A stretch of DNA of 64,000 nt from Peptacetobacter sp900550335 (GTDB lineage Bacteria; Bacillota; Clostridia; Peptostreptococcales; Peptostreptococcaceae). Made by a program: the position numbers and the translations under genes. The stretch covers positions 310,001 to 374,000 of the forward strand of contig NZ_CP180001.1 of NCBI RefSeq assembly GCF_047528295.1, read 5' to 3'. The stretch's first letter is position 1. Each line of letters begins with the position of its first letter. This document shows positions 45,157-53,959 of the stretch, piece after piece. The notes below the pieces were generated by a model. The model searched no databases. It was not told the DNA's origin and saw only the letters and a list, made by a program, of their open reading frames with translations.

Positions 45157-45915
45157 TTATATCATAAGTTCATTTTCTTTTCTTTCTTTGCACATTGTTG
45201 TAAGCTTTTCAACAAGACCTGCCTTCATAGTTTCATCTAATATTCTAGCACCTGTTGGACATACTGATATACATCTCATACAAGCCATGCATACGTCTTT
45301 ATCCACAGTTTTAGGCTTATCCATAGGTATTGCACCTACTGGACATTTTTTTGCACATAATCCACATTCTACACAGTTTTCATTAGCTTCTGGTTTTAAT
45401 GCAGAGCCTTTCCATTCTTTGTATGGAATATTTCCTTTAGGCATTAATTCTGTATTTATTTCTCCACTTTCAAATTTAGCTTTTATTTCTTCTGAGAATT
45501 TCTTTAATTCTTCCTCATCTGATTTATCTGGTCTACCTGCTGCTAGATTTCTAGCTATTGAATGTTCTGCTATAGCAGCTACCATAGCTCCAACTACAAA
45601 TCCATTTTCTTCAAGAACATTTTTTAACTCTAGTAGTGTGTCGTCGTAATCTCTATTTCCGTAAACTACAACTGCAACAGCTTTTGCTCCATTTCCTTTT
45701 ATTTTATTGATTCTATCCACAGCTACAGTTGGTATTCTTCCTCCAAATGAAGGCACTGAAATTATACACATATCCTCAGGTTTTATGTTTACATCTTCAT
45801 AGTTGAAGTGTAAGTCGCTTATATCTAGGTCTTTTGTTTCTTTCCAAGCTGATGAAAGTAGTTTTGTTACTTTTTCTGTTCCACCTGTAGGACTAAAATA
45901 GATTGAATATAACAT
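45157..45915 (-). CDS. Flavodoxin-ferredoxin fusion protein (EFR1 type)
   Basis: The N-terminal flavodoxin-like domain begins MLYSIYFSPTGGTEKV, an FMN-phosphate loop. The C-terminal domain has two [4Fe-4S] motifs, CVECGLCAKKCPVGAI near residue 188 and CMACMRCISVCPTGA near residue 217. It probably moves electrons between anaerobic metabolic enzymes; partners are unknown. The start was placed three codons in, at 45915, because GAAGGGA lies about 9 bp upstream of that ATG. Confidence 0.85.
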   Translation of the reverse strand: MLYSIYFSPTGGTEKVTKLLSSAWKETKDLDISDLHFNYEDVNIKPEDMCIISVPSFGGRIPTVAVDRINKIKGNGAKAVAVVVYGNRDYDDTLLELKNVLEENGFVVGAMVAAIAEHSIARNLAAGRPDKSDEEELKKFSEEIKAKFESGEINTELMPKGNIPYKEWKGSALKPEANENCVECGLCAKKCPVGAIPMDKPKTVDKDVCMACMRCISVCPTGARILDETMKAGLVEKLTTMCKERKENELMI

Positions 45916-46050
45916 TATAATCATTCCCTTCTACAATATTTTCTTTAATTTTAATTATACTCTTTTATATTTTATATTTTAATAAGCAAATTATATATAC
46001 ATTAAAAAAGAACCTCTAGTAAAACTGAGGGTTTTCTAGACATAAAAAAA

Positions 46051-46071
46051 CCCGAGATAAAATATCTCGGG
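46051..46071 (-). terminator. Intrinsic terminator after rpsI
   Basis: Perfect 9-bp stem CCCGAGATA / TATCTCGGG with a TTT loop is followed on the minus strand by seven Ts. A second, weaker hairpin with TTCTTTTTT lies at about 46007-46034, making a tandem terminator. Confidence 0.92.
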
Positions 46072-46099
46072 ATTTCTTGCACAATATAATACGTAAAAA

Positions 46100-46492
46100 C
46101 TATCTTTTTGAGAACTGTGGAGCTCTTCTGGCAGCTTTTAAACCGTATTTCTTTCTTTCTTTCATTCTAGCATCTCTAGTTAAGAATCCTTCTTTCTTTA
46201 AAGCAGGTCTTAAATCTTCGTCAGCTTTTAATAAAGCTCTAGATATACCGTGTCTTATAGCACCAGCCTGTCCAGTGAATCCTCCACCTTCAACTTTTAC
46301 TATAACGTCAAATTTATTTTCAGTTTCAGTTAATACTAATGGCTGTTTAACGTCTCTTATTAATGTTTCGTAGTTGAAATATTCTTCTAACGCTCTACCA
46401 TTTACTGTTATATTTCCTTCACCTGCAACTAATCTAACTCTAGCTACAGAATGTTTTCTTCTTCCTGTTCCTATGTACTGTACATTTGCCAT
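46100..46492 (-). CDS. rpsI: 30S ribosomal protein S9
   Basis: The protein starts MANVQYIGTGRRKHSVARVRL and ends with the basic GLKAARRAPQFSKR tail that reaches the P-site tRNA. About 130 residues. The ATG at 46492 follows AAAGGAGG; an in-frame GTG six codons upstream overlaps that site and is rejected. It lies 22 bp after rplM. Confidence 0.97.
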   Translation of the reverse strand: MANVQYIGTGRRKHSVARVRLVAGEGNITVNGRALEEYFNYETLIRDVKQPLVLTETENKFDVIVKVEGGGFTGQAGAIRHGISRALLKADEDLRPALKKEGFLTRDARMKERKKYGLKAARRAPQFSKR

Positions 46493-46514
46493 GATAACTC
46501 CTCCTTTCACCTAA

Positions 46515-46943
46515 TTAAAATTCTATTACTTCTGGATTCTGAGCTGCATGATCATGTTCAGCACCAGCGAATACTCTTAATCTAGTCATCATTCTGCTTC
46601 TTAATTTATTTTTTGGTAACATACCGCTAACTGCGTGAGCTACAACTTCTTCAGGTTTTTTAGCCATCATTTCTCTGTATGATATTTCTTTTAAACCACC
46701 TACATAACCTGTGTGGTATCTGTAGTATTTCTGATCTAATTTTTTACCTGTTAAAACTACTTTTGATGCATTTACAACTACTACGAAGTCTCCTCCGTCC
46801 ACGTGTGGTGTAAATGTTGGTTTATGTTTCCCTCTTAATAATGTTGCAACTTCAGTTGCTAAACGACCTAAAGTTTTTCCTTCAGCGTCAACTAAGTACC
46901 AGTTTCTTTTAACGTCTGCTGGTTTAGCTATATAACTTTTCAT
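46515..46943 (-). CDS. rplM: 50S ribosomal protein L13
   Basis: The 142-residue protein starts MKSYIAKPADVKRNWYLVDAEGKTLGRLA and carries the GDFVVVVNASKVVLTGKK and GMLPKNKLRSRMM motifs of L13. L13 is an early assembly protein on 23S domain II. It heads the two-gene rplM-rpsI operon, which has its own consensus promoter. Confidence 0.97.
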   Translation of the reverse strand: MKSYIAKPADVKRNWYLVDAEGKTLGRLATEVATLLRGKHKPTFTPHVDGGDFVVVVNASKVVLTGKKLDQKYYRYHTGYVGGLKEISYREMMAKKPEEVVAHAVSGMLPKNKLRSRMMTRLRVFAGAEHDHAAQNPEVIEF

Positions 46944-46994
46944 ATCTGTCCCTCCTTAACTTTTTTCCTTTAAAAATATTTTTCCGTTTATGTC

Positions 46995-47016
46995 AAGTCC
47001 GGGGCAAAGTGGACTT
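46995..47016 (-). promoter_or_regulatory. Hairpin in the rplM leader
   Basis: AAGTCC / GGACTT arms with a ten-base loop (ACTTTGCCCC on the minus strand) form a GC-rich hairpin in otherwise AT-rich leader RNA, about 50 bp before the rplM start. Ribosomal-protein leaders of this kind can bind their own protein. I do not recognise a specific family here. Confidence 0.4.
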
Positions 47017-47034
47017 ATTAACACATTCTTGTAT

Positions 47035-47063
47035 ATTATACGACTATAACCGAAAAGTGTCAA
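47035..47063 (-). promoter_or_regulatory. rplM-rpsI promoter
   Basis: TTGACA (47058-47063), a 17-bp spacer and TATAAT (47035-47040) on the minus strand give a perfect sigma-A consensus. The -35 ends 3 bp from the truA stop codon. Confidence 0.9.
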
Positions 47064-47065
47064 GA

Positions 47066-47797
47066 TTAATAAAAAACTTTTTTGAGGAATAATGCGTGTC
47101 CTGGAGCCGTATGACCGGCTTTTGACCTATCCTTAGATTTTATTATATCTTCCATGCTTTCAGTTATTCTACCCCTTCCGATATCTATAAGCGTACCAGA
47201 AAGAATTCTAACCATGTTGTAAAGGAATCCATTTCCTTCAAACTCAAATACTATTAAATCTCCTTCTTTTTCTATTTTTACGCTTCTTATCGTTCTTACA
47301 GTATCTTTTACAGATGAACCGCTGCTCATGAATCCACAGAAGTCATAAGTTCCAATAAGCGACTTTGCTTCTTTATTCATCTTTTCAAAATCCAAATCGT
47401 ATTTTACTTGATACGATATGTCTTTTAAAATAGGATTGCGGTATCTGTTATTATACACCAAATATCTGTATATTTTACCCTTTGCACTATATCTAGCATG
47501 GAAATCGTCATCGACTTCCTCTGCTTCTATTATAGATATGTCTTTGGGTAACTTAGAGTTTAACGCATCTGGTATTCTGTTTACAGGTATTTGAGATTCT
47601 ATTTTAAAATTAGCCACCTGTCCAAGTGCATGCACTCCTGCATCTGTTCTTCCAGATCCGTTTATTTTTACTTTTTCACCTGTTATTTCTTTTATTGCAT
47701 ATTCAATATTTCCCTGTATTCCCGGAGAATCTGGCTGTTCCTGCCATCCACAATATTTTTCTCCATTGTATTGAACAGTTATTTTTATATTTCTCAT
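47066..47797 (-). CDS. truA: tRNA pseudouridine(38-40) synthase
   Basis: The 243-residue enzyme makes pseudouridine in the tRNA anticodon arm. The catalytic aspartate lies in INGSGRTDAGVHALGQVANF near residue 52. The start NIKITVQYNGEKYCGWQEQP is typical. It follows ecfT by 22 bp, as in many Firmicutes. Confidence 0.96.
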   Translation of the reverse strand: MRNIKITVQYNGEKYCGWQEQPDSPGIQGNIEYAIKEITGEKVKINGSGRTDAGVHALGQVANFKIESQIPVNRIPDALNSKLPKDISIIEAEEVDDDFHARYSAKGKIYRYLVYNNRYRNPILKDISYQVKYDLDFEKMNKEAKSLIGTYDFCGFMSSGSSVKDTVRTIRSVKIEKEGDLIVFEFEGNGFLYNMVRILSGTLIDIGRGRITESMEDIIKSKDRSKAGHTAPGHALFLKKVFY

Positions 47798-47819
47798 TTA
47801 ATCCTCCAAATAGGTAAAT

Positions 47820-48617
47820 TTATATGTATCTTGTAGCTGCTACAGCAACCATATAAAGTATTATGAAGAATGTAGCTACATACTCTCTTTTACCTATTAC
47901 AGTTTCTTTCATTTTTGTTCTATTATCTCCACCTCTGTAGCATCTAGCCTCCATTGCCATAGCAAGCTCGTCAGCTCTTCTAAATGCACTTACAAATAGC
48001 GGTACTAAAAGAGGAACAAGACTCTTAGCTCTGTTTATTAGCTTCTTACTTTCAAAATCCGCGCCTCTAGACATCTGAGCCTTCATTATCTTATCAGTTT
48101 CGTCTAGTAGTGTTGGTATGAATCTTAAGGCTATAGTCATCATCATTGCAAGTTCATGCACCGGTAGACCTATTTTCTTAAATGGATTTAATACCCTCTC
48201 TATTCCGTCTGTAAGCGCTATAGGAGATGTTGTAAGCGTTAATAAAGATGTTCCTACTATAAGCATAGCAAGTCTTATAGACATAAATATAGCCTGTCTG
48301 ATACCTTCTTTAGTTATCGCTAAAAATCCAAATGACCATATTTTTTCACCAGGTATACAGAACATATTCACGATAAATGTGAATAATATTATCCATTTAA
48401 GAGGTTTTAACCCCTTTAGTATAAATTTTACCGGTATCTTTGACATTACAGTAAGTATTAATAAGACAACAAATACTCCTATATACACAGGCATTTTATT
48501 TATCATAAATATAGAAATCATAAATAATATCGTAGCTATTAATTTTAGACCTGCATCTAATTTATGTATAGGAGACGAAGCCGGGTAAAACTGACCGACA
48601 GTTATATCTTTTAACAT
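47820..48617 (-). CDS. ecfT: ECF transporter transmembrane protein EcfT
   Basis: The 265-residue membrane protein has about six hydrophobic segments. It carries the two coupling-helix signatures AQMSRGADFES near residue 182 and AMEARCYRGG near residue 222, which contact the ATPases. It forms the shared module for vitamin and metal uptake with EcfA1 and EcfA2. The substrate-binding S components are elsewhere. Its ATG shares one base with the ecfA2 stop. Confidence 0.95.
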   Translation of the reverse strand: MLKDITVGQFYPASSPIHKLDAGLKLIATILFMISIFMINKMPVYIGVFVVLLILTVMSKIPVKFILKGLKPLKWIILFTFIVNMFCIPGEKIWSFGFLAITKEGIRQAIFMSIRLAMLIVGTSLLTLTTSPIALTDGIERVLNPFKKIGLPVHELAMMMTIALRFIPTLLDETDKIMKAQMSRGADFESKKLINRAKSLVPLLVPLFVSAFRRADELAMAMEARCYRGGDNRTKMKETVIGKREYVATFFIILYMVAVAATRYI

Positions 48618-49477
48618 TATTTTCTACCTCCTATCACTCTTAGTATTTCGTCTTTAGCTTCTTCAGGAGTTATTATATCCTGTCTAATATCAAAGCCTTT
48701 TTCTCTTAATTTTATAGCTAATTCTAGAACTTGAGGAATATCCAGACCTATTTCTTTTAGCCTATGAGCATTGTTGTTGAATACCTCTCTAGGATTTCCC
48801 ATAAATTCTATTTTTCCTTTATTCATTACTATAAGCGTTTTTACTAATTTAGCCATATCATCCATGCTGTGAGATGATAGTATTACTGTTATATTTCTTT
48901 CCCTGTGTAGTTTTTTTATAAGTTCAAATATTTCTTCTCTACCACCTGGATCTAGTCCTGCAGTCGGCTCATCAAGTATTAATACTTCTGGATCCATAGC
49001 TATTACTCCTGCTATTGCAACCCTTCTCTTCTGCCCACCAGATAATTCAAATGGAGATTTTTCTCTATATTTTTCATAATCTAGTCCAACAGCTTCCATA
49101 GAAGCTTTTACTCTTTTAGTTATTTCCTCTTGATCTAGTCCCATATTTCCTGGACCAAATGCTATATCTTTTTCTATTGTTTCTTCAAATAACTGATACT
49201 CTGGATACTGAAATACTACCCCAACTCTTTTTCTTATTTCAGTTAGATTTATATCCTTCTGAGTTATTTCAAAGTCATTTATGTATATGCTGCCTGATGA
49301 AGGCTTTAGAAGTCCATTTAAATGCTGTATAAGTGTAGATTTCCCTGAGCCTGTGTGTCCAATTAGTCCAACAAAGTCATTATCCTCTATATCAAACGTT
49401 ATATCGTCTAGAGCTCTATTTTCAAATGGCATCCCCTCATCATATATGTATGTTAAATTTCTTACTTTAATAGACAT
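48617..49477 (-). CDS. ecfA2: ECF transporter ATP-binding protein EcfA2
   Basis: This 286-residue ABC ATPase has Walker A GHTGSGKST near residue 40, signature LSGGQKRRVAIAG near residue 143, Walker B VLILDEPTAGLDPGG near residue 162 and the H-loop LSSHSMDD. It starts 16 bp inside the end of ecfA1. With EcfA1 it powers vitamin uptake through EcfT. Confidence 0.95.
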   Translation of the reverse strand: MSIKVRNLTYIYDEGMPFENRALDDITFDIEDNDFVGLIGHTGSGKSTLIQHLNGLLKPSSGSIYINDFEITQKDINLTEIRKRVGVVFQYPEYQLFEETIEKDIAFGPGNMGLDQEEITKRVKASMEAVGLDYEKYREKSPFELSGGQKRRVAIAGVIAMDPEVLILDEPTAGLDPGGREEIFELIKKLHRERNITVILSSHSMDDMAKLVKTLIVMNKGKIEFMGNPREVFNNNAHRLKEIGLDIPQVLELAIKLREKGFDIRQDIITPEEAKDEILRVIGGRK

Positions 49478-50301
49478 AATTCATTCACCATCTCATCCAC
49501 TGTTAATATATCTTCTCTTATTTTTAATCCTTCTTTGTTTAGCATGTGAGATATTTCTGTCATACAAGGCACATCAAGACCTATTTTTTTAAGTCTATCT
49601 ATCTCTTTAAATACTTCTCGTGGAGTCCCTTCTAATACTTTTCTACCCTTTTCCATAACTATAACTCTATCAGCTTCTACAGCCTCTTCCATAAAGTGAG
49701 TTATATGTATTGCAGTTATATTTTCTTCTTTGTTTAATTTCTTTATTGTTTTCATTACTTCTTTTCTACCAGATGGATCTAGCATAGCTGTAGCCTCATC
49801 GAATATTATACATTCAGGCTTCATAGCTATTATCCCAGCTATTGCAACTCTCTGTTTCTGTCCTCCAGAAAGTAAGTGTGGCTGTCTATCTTTAAATTCG
49901 TACATTCCTACGCTTTTTAAAGATTCTTCTACTCTTCTTCTTATTTCTGACGGCTCTATTCCTAAGTTTTCTGGCCCAAAAGCTACATCCTCTTCAACTA
50001 TTGTAGCAACTATCTGGTTGTCTGGATTCTGAAATACCATTCCTGCAGTCTGTCTTATATCCCACATCTTGTCTGTATCTTTTGTATTCATTCCATTTAC
50101 AATTATATCCCCTTCAGTAGGCTTTAGTATTGCATTCATATTCTTTGAAAGTGTCGATTTCCCAGAACCATTGTGCCCTATTATTACAACAAATTCACCT
50201 TTTTTTATATCTAAATTAAAATCATCTATAGCTTTGTACTTGTCGCCCTCTTCATTTTCATAGCAAAAGGAAAGATTTTTTATTTGTATGAGATTTTCCA
50301 T
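49462..50301 (-). CDS. ecfA1: ECF transporter ATP-binding protein EcfA1
   Basis: This 279-residue ABC ATPase has Walker A GHNGSGKSTLSKN near residue 42, signature LSGGQKQRVAIAG near residue 145, and Walker B CIIFDEATAMLDPSG near residue 165; Ala in the DEAT motif is usual for EcfA1. It is the first gene of ecfA1-ecfA2-ecfT-truA, with GGGGTG upstream. Confidence 0.95.
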   Translation of the reverse strand: MENLIQIKNLSFCYENEEGDKYKAIDDFNLDIKKGEFVVIIGHNGSGKSTLSKNMNAILKPTEGDIIVNGMNTKDTDKMWDIRQTAGMVFQNPDNQIVATIVEEDVAFGPENLGIEPSEIRRRVEESLKSVGMYEFKDRQPHLLSGGQKQRVAIAGIIAMKPECIIFDEATAMLDPSGRKEVMKTIKKLNKEENITAIHITHFMEEAVEADRVIVMEKGRKVLEGTPREVFKEIDRLKKIGLDVPCMTEISHMLNKEGLKIREDILTVDEMVNELCLLK

Positions 50302-50546
50302 TATTTACACCCCTTTTTTCCTATACATTTAAATCTTTATTGCCTAAATTCTATAAAACACCAAATTCTATAAAACATTATAATAGTTTATTATATCATA
50401 CAATTAATACACGATAGTTACAATTATAGAGGATTTTATATACTATATCTATAAGTTTTCGAATATTAAATAAATTTATAGATTATATCCATACATTGAT
50501 ATTTATTATTCTTTTATTCTATATTTTTTAAATTTTGCATAAAAAA

Positions 50547-50572
50547 ACAGACTGTAAAGTCTCACAGCCTGT
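50547..50572 (-). terminator. Second terminator between rplQ and ecfA1
   Basis: Stem ACAGGCTGT / ACAGTCTGT with one G-U pair and an 8-nt loop, followed on the minus strand by seven Ts. It is the stronger of the two hairpins in this gap and insulates ecfA1 from ribosomal transcription. Confidence 0.85.
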
Positions 50573-50721
50573 ATCCCCAGTTTAACATTCCCTCTAGATA
50601 TTTATCCTCTAGTAGCTCTTTTTTCTTATATTAAATTAAAGTTTTATTTCCTCAGATATTTTTTATAAAGTCAATTTATTATAATTTTCTTAGTTTTTTT
50701 GAAACTTGTTTTTAATTCTAA

Positions 50722-50754
50722 AAATGCTATGGCATATAAAACACCATAGCATTT
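50722..50754 (-). terminator. Terminator of the alpha operon after rplQ
   Basis: An 11-bp perfect stem AAATGCTATGG / CCATAGCATTT is followed on the minus strand by only four Ts, so some readthrough to the second terminator is likely. Confidence 0.75.
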
Positions 50755-50771
50755 ATTTATCAATACAGTAA

Positions 50772-51113
50772 TTATACTAATTCTATGAAGGCCATTTCAG
50801 CAGCGTCGCCTCTTCTTGGTCCTTTTTTGATTATTCTAGTATATCCACCATTTCTTTCAGCATATTTTGGAGCTATTTCTGTGAATAAGTTACTAACAAC
50901 AGTTTCATCAAGAACATAAGCTAAAACCTGTCTTCTAGCGTGAAGATCTCCTCTTTTTGCAAGAGTTATCATCTTTTCAGCCATTCTACGAGTTTCTTTT
51001 GCTCTAGTTACTGTAGTTTCTATTCTTCCTTCTCTTAGTAAGTCAGTTACTAAGTTTCTTAACATAAGGTTTCTGTGAGCAGTTTCACGACCTAATTTAC
51101 GGTAAGTTGCCAT
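50772..51113 (-). CDS. rplQ: 50S ribosomal protein L17
   Basis: The 113-residue protein starts MATYRKLGRETAHRNLMLRNL and ends TRIIKKGPRRGDAAEMAFIELV, both characteristic of L17. It is last in the alpha operon, directly after rpoA, and is followed by a terminator. Confidence 0.97.
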   Translation of the reverse strand: MATYRKLGRETAHRNLMLRNLVTDLLREGRIETTVTRAKETRRMAEKMITLAKRGDLHARRQVLAYVLDETVVSNLFTEIAPKYAERNGGYTRIIKKGPRRGDAAEMAFIELV

Positions 51114-51163
51114 TCTGTCCCCTCCTTTTCGAGTTTATAAATTTATTTATATTCGAAAGTCTA

Positions 51164-52111
51164 TTATTCTTCGTTAGGTTTTAATCCTAGTCCTAATTCA
51201 TCTAGTTTCTGTATAACTTCTTCTAGTGATTTTTTACCTAGGTTTCTAACCTTCATCATATCGTCTTCAGATTTATTAGCTAGCTCTTCTACTGTGTTTA
51301 TACCCGCTCTTTTTAAACAGTTGTATGATCTTACTGATAAATCTAATTCTTCGATTGTCATTTCAAGAACTTTTTCTTTCTGGTCTTCTTCTTTTTCTAC
51401 CATTATTTCAACATTGCTTACATGCTCTGTTAAATCTATGAATAGTTTAAGATGTTCAACTAGAACTTTGGCAGCTAGAGATATTCCTTCCTGAGGATTT
51501 ATACTTCCATTTGTCCAAACTTCTAAAGTTAATTTATCATAGTCAGATTTCTGACCTACTCTTGTATTTTCAACATGATAGTTTACTTTTTCTACAGGAG
51601 TATATATTGAGTCAACAGGTAGTACACCTATTGGCATATTTTCTGATTTGTTTTCTTCAGCAGGAACATATCCTCTGCCTTTGTCAACATGTATATCCAT
51701 ATTAAGCTTAGAACCTTCGTCTAATGTAGCTATTTTAAGATCCTTGCTTATTATTTCAACATCTGGTGGGCAGATTATATCTGCACCTGTTACTGTACAA
51801 GGACCCTGAGCTTCTATTTTAAGTGTTCTGTTTCCTTCACCGTCTATAGTAGCTGAAAGTTCTTTTAAAGTTAATATTATTTCTGTAACATCTTCTTTTA
51901 CTCCAGGTATAGTAGAGAATTCATGAAGAACTCCTTCTATTTTAACAGCGTTAACTGCAACACCTGGTAATGAAGATAACAGTATTCTTCTTAGTGCATT
52001 TCCTATAGTTATTCCGTATCCTCTTTCAAGAGGTTCAACAACGAATTTACCATATCTGAAATCTTCGCTAAGTTCTATTATATCTACCTTTGGCTTTTCT
52101 ATTTCTATCAT
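51164..52111 (-). CDS. rpoA: DNA-directed RNA polymerase subunit alpha
   Basis: The protein has the alpha N-terminal assembly domain (VEPLERGYGITIGNALRRILLSSLPG near residue 27) and a C-terminal helix-hairpin-helix domain (NCLKRAGINTVEELANKSEDDMMKVRNLGKKSLEE) that binds UP elements. The ATG at 52111 follows AAGGAGGG; an in-frame ATG seven codons earlier overlaps that site and is rejected. About 315 residues. Confidence 0.97.
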   Translation of the reverse strand: MIEIEKPKVDIIELSEDFRYGKFVVEPLERGYGITIGNALRRILLSSLPGVAVNAVKIEGVLHEFSTIPGVKEDVTEIILTLKELSATIDGEGNRTLKIEAQGPCTVTGADIICPPDVEIISKDLKIATLDEGSKLNMDIHVDKGRGYVPAEENKSENMPIGVLPVDSIYTPVEKVNYHVENTRVGQKSDYDKLTLEVWTNGSINPQEGISLAAKVLVEHLKLFIDLTEHVSNVEIMVEKEEDQKEKVLEMTIEELDLSVRSYNCLKRAGINTVEELANKSEDDMMKVRNLGKKSLEEVIQKLDELGLGLKPNEE

Positions 52112-52198
52112 GGATAAAACCCTCCTTAACATTCAGTAATCCACTGAGGGTAAATAAATTTTAATTTAATATAAGTTATTAAGCTAATTAATTTCTTA

Positions 52199-52822
52199 TT
52201 ATTTAGAGTATAACTCTATGATTAAGTGTTCAGCTATTTCAAGATCTATATCTTCTCTAGTTGGAAGAGAAACAACTTTAGCACACATTTCATCTAAGTT
52301 ATTTTCTAACCAGTTTGGAGCTATTCTAGTGTTGTTTTCAACTAAAGCTTTGAATTTAGCTGATGATTTAGATGTTTCTTTAACTGCTATAACATCACCA
52401 ACATTAACTGTTAAAGATGGTATATCAACTTTTTTACCATTTAAAGTAAAGTGAGCGTGAGTTACTAACTGTCTAGCTTCTTTTCTAGATGCAGCTAATC
52501 CCATTCTGTAAACAACGTTGTCTAATCTTCTTTCTAATAAGCTTAAAAGATTAGCCCCTGTTTTACCAGACATTTTTTCTGCTCTTTCATATAAGTTTCT
52601 GAACTGAGTTTCTAAAACTCCGTATATTCTTTTAACTTTCTGTTTTTCTCTTAACTGTTCTCCGTAGTTAGAAACTTTTTTTCTTCCCTGTCCGTGCTGA
52701 CCTGGAGCGTAGTTTCTTCTATCTAAAGCACATTTATCTGTATAGCATCTGTCACCTTTAAGGAATAATTTCATTCCTTCTCTACGGCACTGTCTGCATG
52801 ATGCACCTGTATATCTTGCCAT
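52199..52822 (-). CDS. rpsD: 30S ribosomal protein S4
   Basis: The 207-residue primary 16S binder has four cysteines (CRQCRREG...CYTDKC) that form a zinc-binding N-terminal site. The S4 RNA-binding motif RLDNVVYRMGLAASRKEARQLVTHAHFTLNGK is near residue 95. S4 often represses its own operon in Firmicutes. Confidence 0.97.
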   Translation of the reverse strand: MARYTGASCRQCRREGMKLFLKGDRCYTDKCALDRRNYAPGQHGQGRKKVSNYGEQLREKQKVKRIYGVLETQFRNLYERAEKMSGKTGANLLSLLERRLDNVVYRMGLAASRKEARQLVTHAHFTLNGKKVDIPSLTVNVGDVIAVKETSKSSAKFKALVENNTRIAPNWLENNLDEMCAKVVSLPTREDIDLEIAEHLIIELYSK

Positions 52823-52864
52823 TAAATTACACCTCCTGCGATTATTTCTATATATATTCTCGAA

Positions 52865-53263
52865 TTACACTCTTCTTCTTTTTGGTGGTCTACAACCGTT
52901 GTGTGGTATTGGAGTAACGTCTTTTATCATTGTTACTTCTAGACCTGTTGCCTGTAAAGCTCTTATTGCAGCTTCTCTTCCTGAACCTGGTCCTTTTACG
53001 AATACTTCAACAGTTTTTAAACCGTGTTCCATTGCAGCTTTTGCAGCTGTTTCTGCTGCCATCTGAGATGCGAATGGAGTCGCTTTTCTTGATCCTTTGA
53101 ATCCTAACTGACCTGAAGACGCCCAAGATATTGCGTTTCCGTGTACGTCAGTTAAAGTTACTATTGTATTATTAAATGTAGACTGTATATGTGCATGTCC
53201 ACGTTCTATGTTTTTACGTTCTTTTCTTCTAACACGTGTTACTTTCTTTTTAGCTTTTGCCAT
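52865..53263 (-). CDS. rpsK: 30S ribosomal protein S11
   Basis: The 132-residue protein carries the S11 motif AHIQSTFNNTIVTLTDVHGN near residue 24 and ends VTPIPHNGCRPPKRRRV. It sits in the 30S platform. Order rpsM-rpsK-rpsD-rpoA-rplQ is conserved. Confidence 0.97.
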   Translation of the reverse strand: MAKAKKKVTRVRRKERKNIERGHAHIQSTFNNTIVTLTDVHGNAISWASSGQLGFKGSRKATPFASQMAAETAAKAAMEHGLKTVEVFVKGPGSGREAAIRALQATGLEVTMIKDVTPIPHNGCRPPKRRRV

Positions 53264-53310
53264 TTTTACTGTTTCCCTCCTTTATATTTTTAATATATAG
53301 TTAATTTAAT

Positions 53311-53682
53311 TTATTTTTTCTTTTTACGAGATACAGTCTTTTTAGGACCTTTTCTTGTTCTTGCATTAGTTTTAGTTTTCTGACCTCTACATGGAAGACC
53401 TTTCATGTGTCTTATACCTCTGTAGCATTTTATATCTCTAAGTCTTTTTATATTTAAAGCTATTTCTCTTCTTAAGTCACCTTCAACTAAGAAGTCTTCA
53501 TCTATTATTTTTCTTAATTCATTAACTTCGTCTTCTGATAAATCTTTTATTCTTGTATCTGGATTTATCCCGGCTTTAGCTAATATTTCATTTGAAGTTG
53601 CTTTACCTATACCATATATATAAGTTAAGCCTATTTCTGCTCTTTTTTCTCTAGGTAAGTCTACCCCAGCTATTCTTGCCAT
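53311..53682 (-). CDS. rpsM: 30S ribosomal protein S13
   Basis: The protein starts MARIAGVDLPREKRAEIGLTYIYGIG and ends in the basic tail RTRKGPKKTVSRKKKK that contacts tRNA. The start at 53682 follows AGGAGGTGC. A longer in-frame extension to 53760 has no ribosome-binding site and is unlike S13, so it is rejected. About 123 residues. Confidence 0.97.
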   Translation of the reverse strand: MARIAGVDLPREKRAEIGLTYIYGIGKATSNEILAKAGINPDTRIKDLSEDEVNELRKIIDEDFLVEGDLRREIALNIKRLRDIKCYRGIRHMKGLPCRGQKTKTNARTRKGPKKTVSRKKKK

Positions 53683-53818
53683 TATTGCACCTCCTATAAT
53701 TGATTTCAATTTATTTTCCGTATCTAGATAATTATCAATATTCAACGCCGCTGTTAACAATCACAGTATATTATTATACTACATAAGCGACTAAAATACT
53801 AGTAATATTTTATAAGTT

Positions 53819-53932
53819 TTATCCCTGTTTCTGTTTGTGTTTAGGGTTTTCACATATAACCATTACTTTACCTTTTCTTTTTATAACTTTACATTTTTCA
53901 CATATTGGTTTTACTGATGGTCTAACCTTCAT
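53819..53932 (-). CDS. rpmJ: 50S ribosomal protein L36
   Basis: A 37-codon frame reads MKVRPSVKPICEKCKVIKRK and ends NPKHKQKQG. The zinc ligands C11, C14 and C27 plus H32 are all present, so this is the zinc-binding (C+) form. It lies between infA and rpsM as expected, with GAGGG before the ATG. The 136-bp gap to rpsM is AT-rich without a gene. Confidence 0.95.
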   Translation of the reverse strand: MKVRPSVKPICEKCKVIKRKGKVMVICENPKHKQKQG

Positions 53933-53959
53933 TATTTATCCCTCCTCAGACTAAAACGT

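Larger units (their letters stand above)
50302..50771 (-). other. Gap between rplQ and ecfA1 with terminators and a direct repeat
   Basis: No gene is visible. On the plus strand AAATTCTATAAAACA occurs twice, 17 bp apart (50346-50360 and 50363-50377), in the ecfA1 leader. A TATAAT-like -10 lies near 50390. The stretch 50573-50721 between the two terminators contains only a seven-codon open frame, which I do not call. Confidence 0.5.

Noticed and set aside
50573..50721. A seven-codon frame between two terminators, considered as a leader peptide
   Set aside because: Its ribosome-binding site is too close to the ATG and the codons show no attenuation pattern.
53683..53760. A 26-residue N-terminal extension of S13
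   Set aside because: It overlaps the ribosome-binding site of the true start and has no similarity to S13 proteins.
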